Notes: a model not told the origin generated them from the letters alone. A stretch of 16,836 nt of DNA from Nanobdellota archaeon (GCA_018812505.1 JAHJDK010000007.1:1-16836), one strand, 5' to 3'; positions 8,579 through 14,821 are shown, counted from the stretch's first letter. Numbers and translations are program-made.

Positions 8579-9382
8579 TTAAGTGATAGAATAATCCCCT
8601 AAAGAAAGATGCTTCACAGGCCTTACAGCAGTGATTTCATAACCATCAGCAAAAGGAGGTCTGGTAATAACAATCCTGAAATTAGACAACTGAATAATAG
8701 TAGAACCACGCCTCTCAATCTCAACAAAACCATCCTTCCTGGAACCAGCTTCCTCAGTAATCTGCTTTGCAAGATTTTTAACATCGTCACCATCCAGCTT
8801 ATTATTCGAAATAATAACGTACTCCCAAGCACCAGGTATACCCTTCTTAGCCCTAGGAACACAATCTTCCTTAATATGAACACTCATAGTATTATCATCA
8901 AAAAACTGTTCCAAGATTAAAGGCTTATCTTCCTCCTCAGGAAACTCGTAAAGTATAACACTAATACCCTTAGATTCCGCGACAGTAGCCTGAACCTTAT
9001 CAGCAGTTATCAAAGTACCATTTTCAACCAAAGCTAAATTCCTAATAACAGAATCAATCTCACCAGACTTTGCCCTTCTAATTTCGAAGTCACCAGGCCT
9101 ATCACCCTTAAAAGAAATATCGAATTTATATTTAGAACTAATCTCTCGAAGCTTTTTAATATCTTCCAAACCAAGATGACCAGTTTCTCTGCCACGATTA
9201 GCCTGAGCCTCAAGCTCAGCAATAACAGCTTCATGAATAATAATCATTTTAAGCTTCAACTCATGCTTCTCAATCCTCTTAGAAAGAATACCCTCAACGA
9301 TAATACTTGTATCAGGAATTATTTTATTCAAAAGTTGATTCTTACCAGCAAATTTGCTATCTTTTTTTTCAGTTTTCGCCAT
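8579..9382 (-). CDS. PIN-domain half of an interrupted PIN-ATPase-KH protein (COG1855 type)
   Basis: Visible ORF of 267 residues. The PIN nuclease domain occupies about 20-146, starting with 'IIPDTSIIVEG'; candidate metal-binding acids are D24, E56, D110 and D128 (TADKVQA). Residues 150-260 match the linker and N-terminal ATPase part of COG1855 proteins, ending at 'RPVKHLSLGDYSIT' just before the TAA. The same frame continues as 'KLMTRLTGQAEGVLIAGAPGHGKT', so only one codon separates it from the downstream ORF. From memory of the family a Glu usually occupies this spot, so GAA to TAA would explain it. A TATA-like ATTTAAATAA lies about 25-30 bp before the ATG at 9382. Confidence 0.87.
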   Translation of the reverse strand: MAKTEKKDSKFAGKNQLLNKIIPDTSIIVEGILSKRIEKHELKLKMIIIHEAVIAELEAQANRGRETGHLGLEDIKKLREISSKYKFDISFKGDRPGDFEIRRAKSGEIDSVIRNLALVENGTLITADKVQATVAESKGISVILYEFPEEEDKPLILEQFFDDNTMSVHIKEDCVPRAKKGIPGAWEYVIISNNKLDGDDVKNLAKQITEEAGSRKDGFVEIERRGSTIIQLSNFRIVITRPPFADGYEITAVRPVKHLSLGDYSIT

Positions 9383-9407
9383 GAAAATTAAATATTATTG
9401 TTATTAT

Positions 9408-9929
9408 TTAAATGTTACTATGAAACTTTCTGTAATAAATATCAAATACGAATTTGAAAATGTTAGTATAATTACTAGGATGGGATTTTATATCTGAAGC
9501 GAGTTTTGAAACCCTCACAAAACTAAAATCTTTGACCTCTTCAGGATTAACCATAAATGGACCTGAACAAACAGTGCGAAAAACAGTTACAAACACTTTT
9601 TCATCATCACCAATAAATTTATCTTTAAACAATTCCTGCAATTCTAAATCAGGCATTTTTAAACCATAAAAAATCTCTTCCTCTAGTTCTTCCCTAGCAC
9701 TTTCCAGATAAGAATATTCTGTATCAACATGGCCTGCAGGAACATCAAATAAGAGAGGACGACTAATTTTAGAACTTCTCTGTGTTAACAAAAGCTCCTG
9801 AAAAGAATCATCCCAAAAAACAAAATTACAAGAAGCCCTATGATAAAAACCTTTTTTATGACAATTCTCAAAAGTATCCTGGCCAATCACTTCATCCTGG
9901 TCATTGACGATATCCAAAAGTTCATCCAT
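9408..9929 (-). CDS. Nudix hydrolase (YfcD/IPP-isomerase-like)
   Basis: Protein of 173 residues. It starts 'MDELLDIVNDQDEVIGQ' followed by 'HRASCNFVFWD' (30-40), the layout of YfcD-type Nudix proteins related to IPP isomerase. The Nudix helix is GHVDTEYSYLESAREELEEE (66-85): the metal-binding E-x-x-E-E core is kept (ELEEE), but the spacing from the first Gly and the closing Gly of the classical box differ, since Ile-Phe follows the core. The family hydrolyses nucleoside-diphosphate-linked compounds; the substrate is not predictable. The TATA-like TTTTTATATT about 25 bp upstream implies a leaderless mRNA. Base composition differs from flanking genes (A about equal to T on the + strand). It ends 26 bp before the PIN gene start. 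Confidence 0.87.
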   Translation of the reverse strand: MDELLDIVNDQDEVIGQDTFENCHKKGFYHRASCNFVFWDDSFQELLLTQRSSKISRPLLFDVPAGHVDTEYSYLESAREELEEEIFYGLKMPDLELQELFKDKFIGDDEKVFVTVFRTVCSGPFMVNPEEVKDFSFVRVSKLASDIKSHPSNYTNIFKFVFDIYYRKFHSNI

Positions 9930-9978
9930 GCAAATATTGTTAAGTCAAGCAATATAAAAATCTTTTTTTTTAAGAAAT

Positions 9979-10770
9979 TTAAATATTATTAAATACAATA
10001 TCTGCAATCTCTTTCGTATATTTGTGCATAACTGCATGTCCGCTATCTAACAAGAACAACTTAGAATCCTTTAGTTCTTTGAAAATCTGCTTAGCCCTGC
10101 AGACAGGAGCAATCTGAGTATCTTTAACACCACAAATCAAGACAACAGGAACCTTTAACTTAGAATAGTCAATCCTTAATTCACGCTTAAGGTTAATTTC
10201 ACTCATCAAAACCTTATCCAAAACATTGCTTTTTCTAATATAATCCTTTGGAGTTCCAAAATAAAAACTAATCAACAGTTTTTTCAAACAAAAAGGAATT
10301 ACAGAACTCCTAATAATACAAGGGTAAATTTTATTCCATAAATAATTAATTTTAACATAAAACGTTTTAGGCCTCTCACTAGTTATAGGATTAATGAGAA
10401 ATAATTTCTTAACCTTAAAAGGAAACAATTTTGCTAGTACAGTTGCAACAGCTCCTCCAAAAGAATATCCTACCAAGAAAAATTCTTTAATATTCAATTT
10501 TCTCACAAGATTGTGAACTGCTTGTGCGTATTCTTTATAACCCCAAACCTTTTTTGGAGTGTCAGAACGAATAAAACCTGGAAGTTCTGGAGCAATCACA
10601 AAAAACTTTTTTGCAAACCATCTAATAAGTTTATCATTACCAAAAAAACCCTCACCCAAAGTTGTTCCCCAACCATGCAAAAATAGTAATGTTGGATTTT
10701 TCTTACTGCCAACAGTTCTATAATACATCTTTAAATTATTGACTTTTAAACTATAACTTTCAATCTTCAT
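9979..10770 (-). CDS. Alpha/beta-fold hydrolase
   Basis: Protein of 263 residues, the usual length for the family. The oxyanion-hole motif LFLHGWG is at 29-35, the nucleophile elbow GYSFGG at 101-106 (Ser103), an acid at Asp217 (LICGVKDTQ), and the catalytic His at 245 (LLDSGHAVM). A helical cap region spans about 130-200. It is probably cytoplasmic, with no signal peptide. The substrate is unknown: this class includes esterases, lipases and C-C hydrolases. It is divergent from the ATP-grasp gene across a 51-bp gap with a shared AT box. It shares the A-equals-T composition of the Nudix gene, so the two may have a common history. Confidence 0.88.
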   Translation of the reverse strand: MKIESYSLKVNNLKMYYRTVGSKKNPTLLFLHGWGTTLGEGFFGNDKLIRWFAKKFFVIAPELPGFIRSDTPKKVWGYKEYAQAVHNLVRKLNIKEFFLVGYSFGGAVATVLAKLFPFKVKKLFLINPITSERPKTFYVKINYLWNKIYPCIIRSSVIPFCLKKLLISFYFGTPKDYIRKSNVLDKVLMSEINLKRELRIDYSKLKVPVVLICGVKDTQIAPVCRAKQIFKELKDSKLFLLDSGHAVMHKYTKEIADIVFNNI

Positions 10771-10791
10771 AAACAGAGAGTTTATAGCAAT

Positions 10792-10804
10792 ATTTATATA
10801 TTTT
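10792..10804. promoter_or_regulatory. Shared bidirectional TATA box
   Basis: ATTTATATATTTT is nearly symmetric. Its centre lies about 25 bp from the + strand ATG at 10822 and about 27 bp from the - strand ATG at 10770. Each is the expected distance for a leaderless archaeal transcript, and no other good box is seen in the 51-bp gap. Confidence 0.5.
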
Positions 10805-10821
10805 CATGATAAATAGCGATT

Positions 10822-11994
10822 ATGACAGTTTTTCTAACATTTGCAAGAGGATGGCAAACACTAGCAGCTGTACGCTCACTAGGAGAAAAAGGAATTGATG
10901 TAATAACCAGCGATTCAGTAAAAGGTGCGTCAAGCTACTTCTCAATATACTCAAGAAAACACTTCATATACAAAAACTTCTCAAACGAAGAAAAATTCAT
11001 AAATTCACTGATAAAAAACATAAAAAAATATTCTGAATCAACAGATGATATTCTAATTCCTGTTTTCAAAGACATTTACATAATCTCAAAACATCTGGAT
11101 AAATTCAAAGAATTAGTCAAAGTTCCAATAACAAACTACGAAAACCTGCAACACGTTCACGACAAATGGAAATTATACCTCTTGGCAAAAAAAATGGGTG
11201 TGAGAATGCCAGTAACGCACAGACCAAGAAACAAAGAAGAATTAAAAAAACTAATTCCTAAACTTAAATTCCCATTGATGATAAAAATACTGGACTCTGC
11301 TGGAGGAGTGGGAGTAAAATGTGTTTACAACAAGGACGAATTATTATTTCAATACAAAAAAATAATTGAAGAACACAAAGAAGAGCCGCTCATACAAGAA
11401 TACATTCAAGGAAAAGACTACTGTGTAACAGTGTTGTTCAATAAAGGAAAACTAAAAGCTAAAATGAGTTATTTAAGCGAAAAACAATTTCCAGAAAAAA
11501 CAGGGCCAACAATACTGTCAAAAACAGTTAAAGAAGATGAGATGGAACAGATGGCTTTTAAGATTTGTAAAAAACTTAATTGGCACGGAGTAGCAGAGTT
11601 TGATTTTAGAAAAGAAAAAAACACTGGAAAACCTTACCTTATAGAATGCAACCCAAGATTTTGGGCAAGCCTAAACCAATCAATAAAATCACATGTTGAC
11701 TATCCTTACTTACTATACCAAATCGCCACCACAGGAGACTGCGAAAGTCAACTAAAGCCGAGAGTAGGGATTGAAACAGAGGTATATCCTGGGAAAATAG
11801 CGACAGAAATACACGAAGTCATGAAAGCCAAAAATAAATTCCTAAAAGTAATCAAATATCTAAAACATCACAGAAAAATATACGAAGACATAATATCATT
11901 AAAAGATCCACTACCAGTTCTAGGATTCATATACCCTTGCTATTTATTAATGAAACACGGAAAAATAGAGGTTGACAACTTCATAAATTCTTAA
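10822..11994 (+). CDS. ATP-grasp family ligase (COG3919-like)
   Basis: Protein of 390 residues. The N-terminal pre-ATP-grasp domain ('FARGWQTLAAVRSLGEKGIDVI', then 'SIYSRKHFIYKNF') matches predicted carboligases related to carbamoyl-phosphate synthase large subunit. ATP-grasp signatures: 'HDKWKLYLLAKKMGVRMP' (113-130), Lys155 in PLMIKIL, a Gly-rich loop SAGGVGV (159-165), IQEYIQGKDY (191-200), and the metal-binding acids Glu259 (GVAEFDF) and Glu275 with Asn277 (LIECNPRFW). Such enzymes form an acyl-phosphate and transfer it to an amine, thiol or other nucleophile; the substrates are unknown. It sits next to the alpha/beta hydrolase, possibly in shared metabolism. Its stop and that of the convergent transglutaminase gene share the palindrome TTAA. 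Confidence 0.9.
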   Translation: MTVFLTFARGWQTLAAVRSLGEKGIDVITSDSVKGASSYFSIYSRKHFIYKNFSNEEKFINSLIKNIKKYSESTDDILIPVFKDIYIISKHLDKFKELVKVPITNYENLQHVHDKWKLYLLAKKMGVRMPVTHRPRNKEELKKLIPKLKFPLMIKILDSAGGVGVKCVYNKDELLFQYKKIIEEHKEEPLIQEYIQGKDYCVTVLFNKGKLKAKMSYLSEKQFPEKTGPTILSKTVKEDEMEQMAFKICKKLNWHGVAEFDFRKEKNTGKPYLIECNPRFWASLNQSIKSHVDYPYLLYQIATTGDCESQLKPRVGIETEVYPGKIATEIHEVMKAKNKFLKVIKYLKHHRKIYEDIISLKDPLPVLGFIYPCYLLMKHGKIEVDNFINS

Positions 11995-13964
11995 ACACCA
12001 AACATCCCTTCAAGCTTCAAACTCAACTGATTAAAGAATATTAACACTTTCTGACCGAAAGTGACTCCTTCCAATGAAATAGAGAATTCTTCAGCCAAAG
12101 AATAATCCTTGCCAAAATCATCCTTGAAAGTGGTTATTAAACTAAACTTGTTAACACCAGAACTCAAAACCCTGCCAGGAATGGATAAGCTAAAAACCTT
12201 TTTAGAGGACAAGTCTGAGATGTTCCAAGAATGAGAAAATTGTTTATGAACAATTGAAACCTGAACACTCTTAGGATTGGAAAAAGATTCCTGAGAAACA
12301 ACAAAGCTGACATCAGCCAAATCCTTAAATGAAATAGTTTCAGGAAATTTTAAATCACTAATACTAACCAATGGTTCATCTAAAGAATAAATAAGCAAGT
12401 ATTTAGACACTTGAAAATCCTCATTGCTTAAAGTGACAGCTAAATTTTTAACGCCAACTACTGAAATATTTTTTGTAAACTCGAAATCATAAGTTTCGCC
12501 AAGAGAGAAATGCTTGTTATGACATTCCTGCTCTAAACAAATATTAACCCATCTCAACACATCATCATCAATGTTCTGAAAACTACAACTAACAACTAAA
12601 CTCTCACCCAAATATAAACTGTTTTTGTCAGCAACACAAGAACCCTGCAAAGGCTGATAAACAGCTTCTTGCTTAGGAACCTGACTGTTAAAATAATCAA
12701 AATCAAAAACATCACCATTCCTATCAACTTTGAAAAACGCAAGAAAAGTCTTATTACCAATAAACAACTTCAAAGGAAAAGTATAAGCATAATTTTTATC
12801 CAAATCAAAATCAACCTGCACAATAAAAAACTCTTTTTTAGTTTCACCAGGACTTAAAAGAACATTACGAAACCTATCATCGTAATTCTCAATATTAGTA
12901 GTAGGAGCCAACTGCAAAGGAACAGTCAAATAATGATTCTGATTATTAGTTAAATCAACAGATAACAGATTAAAAGATCCAAAACCAACTTTTCGCTCAG
13001 AAACCTCAAAATTCAAAGAAACAAGCAATTCTTTCAAAGGACCAACACTAAGAACATCAACAGAACTATCAAAATCTCCTCCCTTGATGTTGAAACCTCT
13101 ACCAACAGCGTTAAAATCAACAGAACTAGGAGTTGAATCAGAAGAAACCTGAAGCTTAATATGAGTAGCATCGACCCAGCCAAACTGTCTGTAAGTAACA
13201 TCAAAAGGAACCCAACCAACAATAGGAAAATAAACCTCTGCCCAACCATGAGGACCCCACTTCTCAGCGAAGTAATCAACATCAGTATGAGAAATGCCAG
13301 AAATAAATCTTGCAGGGATGCCAACACTTCTACAAAGGGAAATAAATAATGAAGTTAGTTCATCACAAACACCATACCGGTTATTAAAAACCCAAGAAGA
13401 CTTCTGAGCCGCGTCAGAAGTCACACTACTAAGATTATACTCAATATTACGCTCAACCCAATCAGCAAACCTGAAAACAACCTCAAATAAGTCATCACTG
13501 CCAACAGCCAAAGAATTTGCCAAACCAGATATATCATCATTAATATCAATAATCTCCTGCTCAGAAAGGAAAGGCGCAAACTCAGAATCAAAATCAACAA
13601 CAGGAAAAAAAACTTTTTTTTTAACTTTAAGATAATCAGCAGTAGTCTCAACAATAGAATTAACTTTAACCTCGAGTTTCTTCTCAGAAGGATTGACAAA
13701 GGAAAATCTTAAACCATCATCAATTTCAACAAATGAAGGAACAGAACTCAAAAAAGTGGTGTGCTGCCGGTAATCATCCTTGGGAAACCAAGACAAAGAA
13801 ATATCTGCCGAGGAAACATAAAAATTAGTTGTGGTAGGAATAATAACCATGGAAGTGCCAAGATTCAAACTTAAACTTAAGCTTTGATAATCATACAACA
13901 ACTGAGCAAAAGAACAAGGAACTAATATTATAACAAATAAACACAACCAATAAAACTTTTTCAT
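11991..13964 (-). CDS. Secreted transglutaminase-like protein
   Basis: The ATG at 13964 is chosen (657 residues) over an in-frame TTG at 13973, because a TATA-like box lies 22-32 bp upstream of it. An N-terminal signal peptide (KKFYWLCLFVIILVPCSFA) directs export. The transglutaminase-like core has the Cys-His-Asp triad: C200 in RYGVCDEL, H239 in GPHGWAEVYFP, D255 in VPFDVTY. Downstream are several beta-sandwich regions ('LYLGESLVVSCSFQNI', 'VSISDLKFPETISFKD') of the kind found in archaeal extracellular proteins. No C-terminal transmembrane helix is visible. The family includes proteases, deamidases and crosslinkers, so action on cell-surface proteins is plausible but unproven. Confidence 0.88.
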   Translation of the reverse strand: MKKFYWLCLFVIILVPCSFAQLLYDYQSLSLSLNLGTSMVIIPTTTNFYVSSADISLSWFPKDDYRQHTTFLSSVPSFVEIDDGLRFSFVNPSEKKLEVKVNSIVETTADYLKVKKKVFFPVVDFDSEFAPFLSEQEIIDINDDISGLANSLAVGSDDLFEVVFRFADWVERNIEYNLSSVTSDAAQKSSWVFNNRYGVCDELTSLFISLCRSVGIPARFISGISHTDVDYFAEKWGPHGWAEVYFPIVGWVPFDVTYRQFGWVDATHIKLQVSSDSTPSSVDFNAVGRGFNIKGGDFDSSVDVLSVGPLKELLVSLNFEVSERKVGFGSFNLLSVDLTNNQNHYLTVPLQLAPTTNIENYDDRFRNVLLSPGETKKEFFIVQVDFDLDKNYAYTFPLKLFIGNKTFLAFFKVDRNGDVFDFDYFNSQVPKQEAVYQPLQGSCVADKNSLYLGESLVVSCSFQNIDDDVLRWVNICLEQECHNKHFSLGETYDFEFTKNISVVGVKNLAVTLSNEDFQVSKYLLIYSLDEPLVSISDLKFPETISFKDLADVSFVVSQESFSNPKSVQVSIVHKQFSHSWNISDLSSKKVFSLSIPGRVLSSGVNKFSLITTFKDDFGKDYSLAEEFSISLEGVTFGQKVLIFFNQLSLKLEGMFGV

Positions 13965-13984
13965 AATAAACAAATTAATGATGA

Positions 13985-13997
13985 TGATATAAATATG
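13985..13997 (-). promoter_or_regulatory. TATA-like box of the transglutaminase-like gene
   Basis: On the - strand ACATATTTATATC lies 22-32 bp before the ATG at 13964. It supports the ATG over the upstream TTG and suggests a leaderless mRNA. Confidence 0.5.
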
Positions 13998-14016
13998 TTT
14001 TCAAAAAAATTGTTTA

Positions 14017-14041
14017 ATACAAGAAAACAATCATCTTGTAT
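14017..14041. repeat. 8-bp perfect hairpin
   Basis: ATACAAGA (14017-14024) and TCTTGTAT (14034-14041) are perfect inverted repeats around a 9-nt loop. It lies between the transglutaminase promoter and the tRNA promoter and abuts the larger inverted repeat. No gene is seen here. Confidence 0.6.
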
Positions 14042-14132
14042 AGTCAGCGACAAAAGTAATTAATAATATTTGATTGGTCGTTGAACATTAGTTTGCTCCA
14101 AAATAAATATGCTTTATTTTTGTCGCATACTA
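14041..14132. repeat. Imperfect inverted repeat, MITE-like or structured RNA
   Basis: TAGT (14041-14044) pairs with ACTA (14129-14132). After a 2-nt mismatch, 14047-14059 (GCGACAAAAGTAA) pairs with 14114-14126 over 13 positions with one G-T wobble. The arms enclose about 54 nt that themselves pair partly. Size and shape fit a small non-autonomous element or a structured transcript; no coding frame is evident. Confidence 0.55.
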
Positions 14133-14145
14133 ATATCAAGAAACA

Positions 14146-14154
14146 TTTTTAAAG
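14146..14154 (+). promoter_or_regulatory. TATA-like box upstream of the tRNA region
   Basis: TTTTTAAAG would place a transcription start near 14175, a few bases before the first (partial) copy of the tRNA 5' end at 14183. The complete tRNA starts 115 bp further on and has no comparably placed box. Confidence 0.4.
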
Positions 14155-14178
14155 AGGTAGATTTTACTTTCATACTAA

Positions 14179-14195
14179 TCACGCCGAGGTCGCAT
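14179..14195 (+). repeat. 17-bp direct repeat, copy 1 (duplicate of tRNA-Ser 5' end)
   Basis: TCACGCCGAGGTCGCAT occurs here and again at 14294-14310, where its last 13 bases are nucleotides 1-13 of the tRNA-Ser. The copies are identical and start 115 bp apart, flanking a 98-bp hairpin-containing segment. It could be a target-site or attachment-site duplication. Confidence 0.85.
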
Positions 14196-14212
14196 TAAAC
14201 AAAAACCAAAGA

Positions 14213-14249
14213 TTTTTGAAGTTTGAGCAAAGCTCAAACAAATCAAAAA
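14213..14249. repeat. 15-bp hairpin between the direct repeats
   Basis: GTTTGAGC (14221-14228), loop AAA, GCTCAAAC (14232-14239) is perfect. It extends outward by TTTTTGA/TCAAAAA (14213-14219 and 14243-14249) after a small internal loop. It occupies the middle of the 98-bp segment between the two repeat copies. Confidence 0.65.
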
Positions 14250-14293
14250 CTTGAAAAAATGTTTTTGGAATGTGACTCATTGTTCGGTAAACC

Positions 14294-14310
14294 TCACGCC
14301 GAGGTCGCAT
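14294..14310 (+). repeat. 17-bp direct repeat, copy 2
   Basis: Second identical copy of TCACGCCGAGGTCGCAT. It covers four upstream bases plus the first 13 nucleotides of the complete tRNA-Ser gene. Confidence 0.85.
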
Positions 14311-14335
14311 AGCCTGGTATTGCGCAGGATTGCTA

Positions 14336-14373
14336 TGTACTTGTAGTGCACGAAAACCTACAATACTGCAGAG
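14336..14373 (+). other. tRNA intron 1 (38 nt, position 37/38)
   Basis: Canonical archaeal intron site. TTGC (14330-14333) can pair with GCAG (14368-14371) as the 4-bp central helix. The 3' bulge is AGA (14372-14374), cut after AG; the 5' bulge is TAT (14334-14336), cut after TA. The intron body folds as GTA plus TTGTAG (14337-14346, one bulged C) with CTACAATAC (14358-14366). Confidence 0.8.
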
Positions 14374-14403
14374 ATCCTGTTCCTCTGGAATCGTGGGTTC
14401 AAA

Positions 14404-14490
14404 ACGACGGTATCGTTCGTCGACACCTGGGCGTACATCGACTTCGTCGAGTACACCTGTTGTTGTCAACATCGATATCTTCAGTGAAAG
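14404..14490 (+). other. tRNA intron 2 (87 nt, T-loop position 59/60)
   Basis: Non-canonical site. TTCA (14398-14401) pairs with TGAA (14485-14488) as a 4-bp central helix, with 3-nt bulges AAA (14402-14404) and AGT (14489-14491), each cut after its second base. The intron is about 49% GC, well above its surroundings, and contains three possible hairpins: CGACG/CGTCG (14405-14422), GTAC-A-TCGAC/GTCGA-GTAC (14433-14454), and TGTTG/CAACA near 14459-14472. Confidence 0.78.
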
Positions 14491-14504
14491 TCCCACCCTC
14501 GGCG

Positions 14505-14518
14505 TATTTTTTCTATTT
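14505..14518 (+). terminator. T-run terminator after tRNA-Ser
   Basis: TATTTTTTCTATTT follows the discriminator base directly, the usual archaeal oligo-T termination signal. Confidence 0.55.
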
Positions 14519-14532
14519 GTGATAGATTTATG

Positions 14533-14562
14533 TATAAATATTACCTTAAGTGGTATTAAGGT
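14533..14562 (+). promoter_or_regulatory. TATA box and operator palindrome of the RHH gene
   Basis: TATAAATA (14533-14540) is followed by a perfect inverted repeat, ACCTTAA (14543-14549), 6-nt spacer, TTAAGGT (14556-14562). GTGGTAT also occurs twice with an 11-bp period (14550 and 14561). The palindrome lies between the TATA box and the start codon at 14570 and overlaps the Shine-Dalgarno-like AAGGTGG, a layout expected for autorepression by a dimeric ribbon-helix-helix protein. Confidence 0.6.
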
Positions 14563-14569
14563 GGTATAA

Positions 14570-14719
14570 ATGGAATTTAAAAAAGTAACAATCTCATTGC
14601 CAAAAAATTTGTATAATCAAGGAATAAACTTAGTAAATAAAGGATTATTTTCAAACTTTAGTGACTTAGTAAGAAGTGGTATAAGAATTGAGTTTAAGGA
14701 AATAGAACTTGTAATCTAA
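14570..14719 (+). CDS. Ribbon-helix-helix antitoxin-like protein, truncated by in-frame TAA
   Basis: The 49 codons from ATG 14570 encode a beta strand 'KKVTISLP', a helix 'NLYNQGINLVNKG', a turn and a second helix 'SNFSDLVRSGIRIEF', the CopG/VapB-type ribbon-helix-helix fold that binds DNA as a dimer. A TAA stops the frame at 14717-14719, but the same frame stays open for 33 more codons that look like the missing C-terminal region. The original protein would have been about 83 residues. The truncated form keeps the DNA-binding part and lacks the tail that in such antitoxins neutralises a toxin. A TATA box, palindrome and Shine-Dalgarno-like sequence lie upstream. No intact toxin gene is adjacent. 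Confidence 0.72.
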   Translation: MEFKKVTISLPKNLYNQGINLVNKGLFSNFSDLVRSGIRIEFKEIELVI

Positions 14720-14821
14720 GGTTTTGATGAAATTATAATATGTGATGATGAAGATTTGATTGGTGGAGTTAAACAAAGCATGACTAAAGCCAGAGCTGGA
14801 AAAGGAAAGCTTGTAAAATAA
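14720..14821 (+). pseudogene. 3' remainder of the RHH gene beyond the TAA
   Basis: The frame continues from GGT at 14720 to TAA at 14819-14821 with 'GFDEIIICDDEDLIGGVKQS' and a basic 'KARAGKGKLVK' end, resembling C-terminal tails of antitoxins. It has no good start of its own. Just downstream a short frame reads 'KQRYDKYFEAL' before a stop (near 14822-14857), possibly a relic of a RelE-like toxin; this is weak. A T-run at 14879-14885 could end the transcript. Confidence 0.55.

Larger units (their letters stand above)
14298..14504 (+). tRNA. tRNA-Ser(GCU) with two introns
   Basis: Acceptor strands GCCGAGG (14298-14304) and CCTCGGC (14497-14503) pair perfectly, with discriminator G at 14504 and no encoded CCA. 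The D arm is GCAT/TTGC with loop AGCCTGGTA. The anticodon stem is CAGGA (14325-14329) with TCCTG (14375-14379); after removing 14336-14373 the loop reads TTGCTAA, anticodon GCT. A long variable arm (TTCC-TCT-GGAA) and G73 fit a class II tRNA-Ser. The T stem is GTGGG (14393-14397) with CCCAC (14492-14496); removing 14404-14490 restores the T loop TTCAAAT. The spliced tRNA is 82 nt. A T-run follows the gene. Exact intron edges are inferred from the restored loops and the bulge-helix-bulge pairing. Confidence 0.88.

Noticed and set aside
14179..14195. Copy 1 as a separate tRNA or split-tRNA half
   Set aside because: Only 13 tRNA nucleotides are present, with no D-loop or anticodon arm after them.
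14179..14310. A third tRNA intron in the D arm, using repeat copy 1 as the true 5' end
   Set aside because: Splicing within the direct repeat would give the same tRNA, but no convincing 4-bp helix with two 3-nt bulges was found, and copy 2 makes an unbroken 5' half. RNA data could reopen this.
14179..14496. Frames on both strands through the tRNA region
   Set aside because: They are shadows of the tRNA gene and its introns; the tRNA structure explains the sequence.
13965..14570. Replication origin
   Set aside because: The composition switch and inverted repeats are suggestive, but there is no Orc1/Cdc6 gene and no recognisable origin-recognition box.
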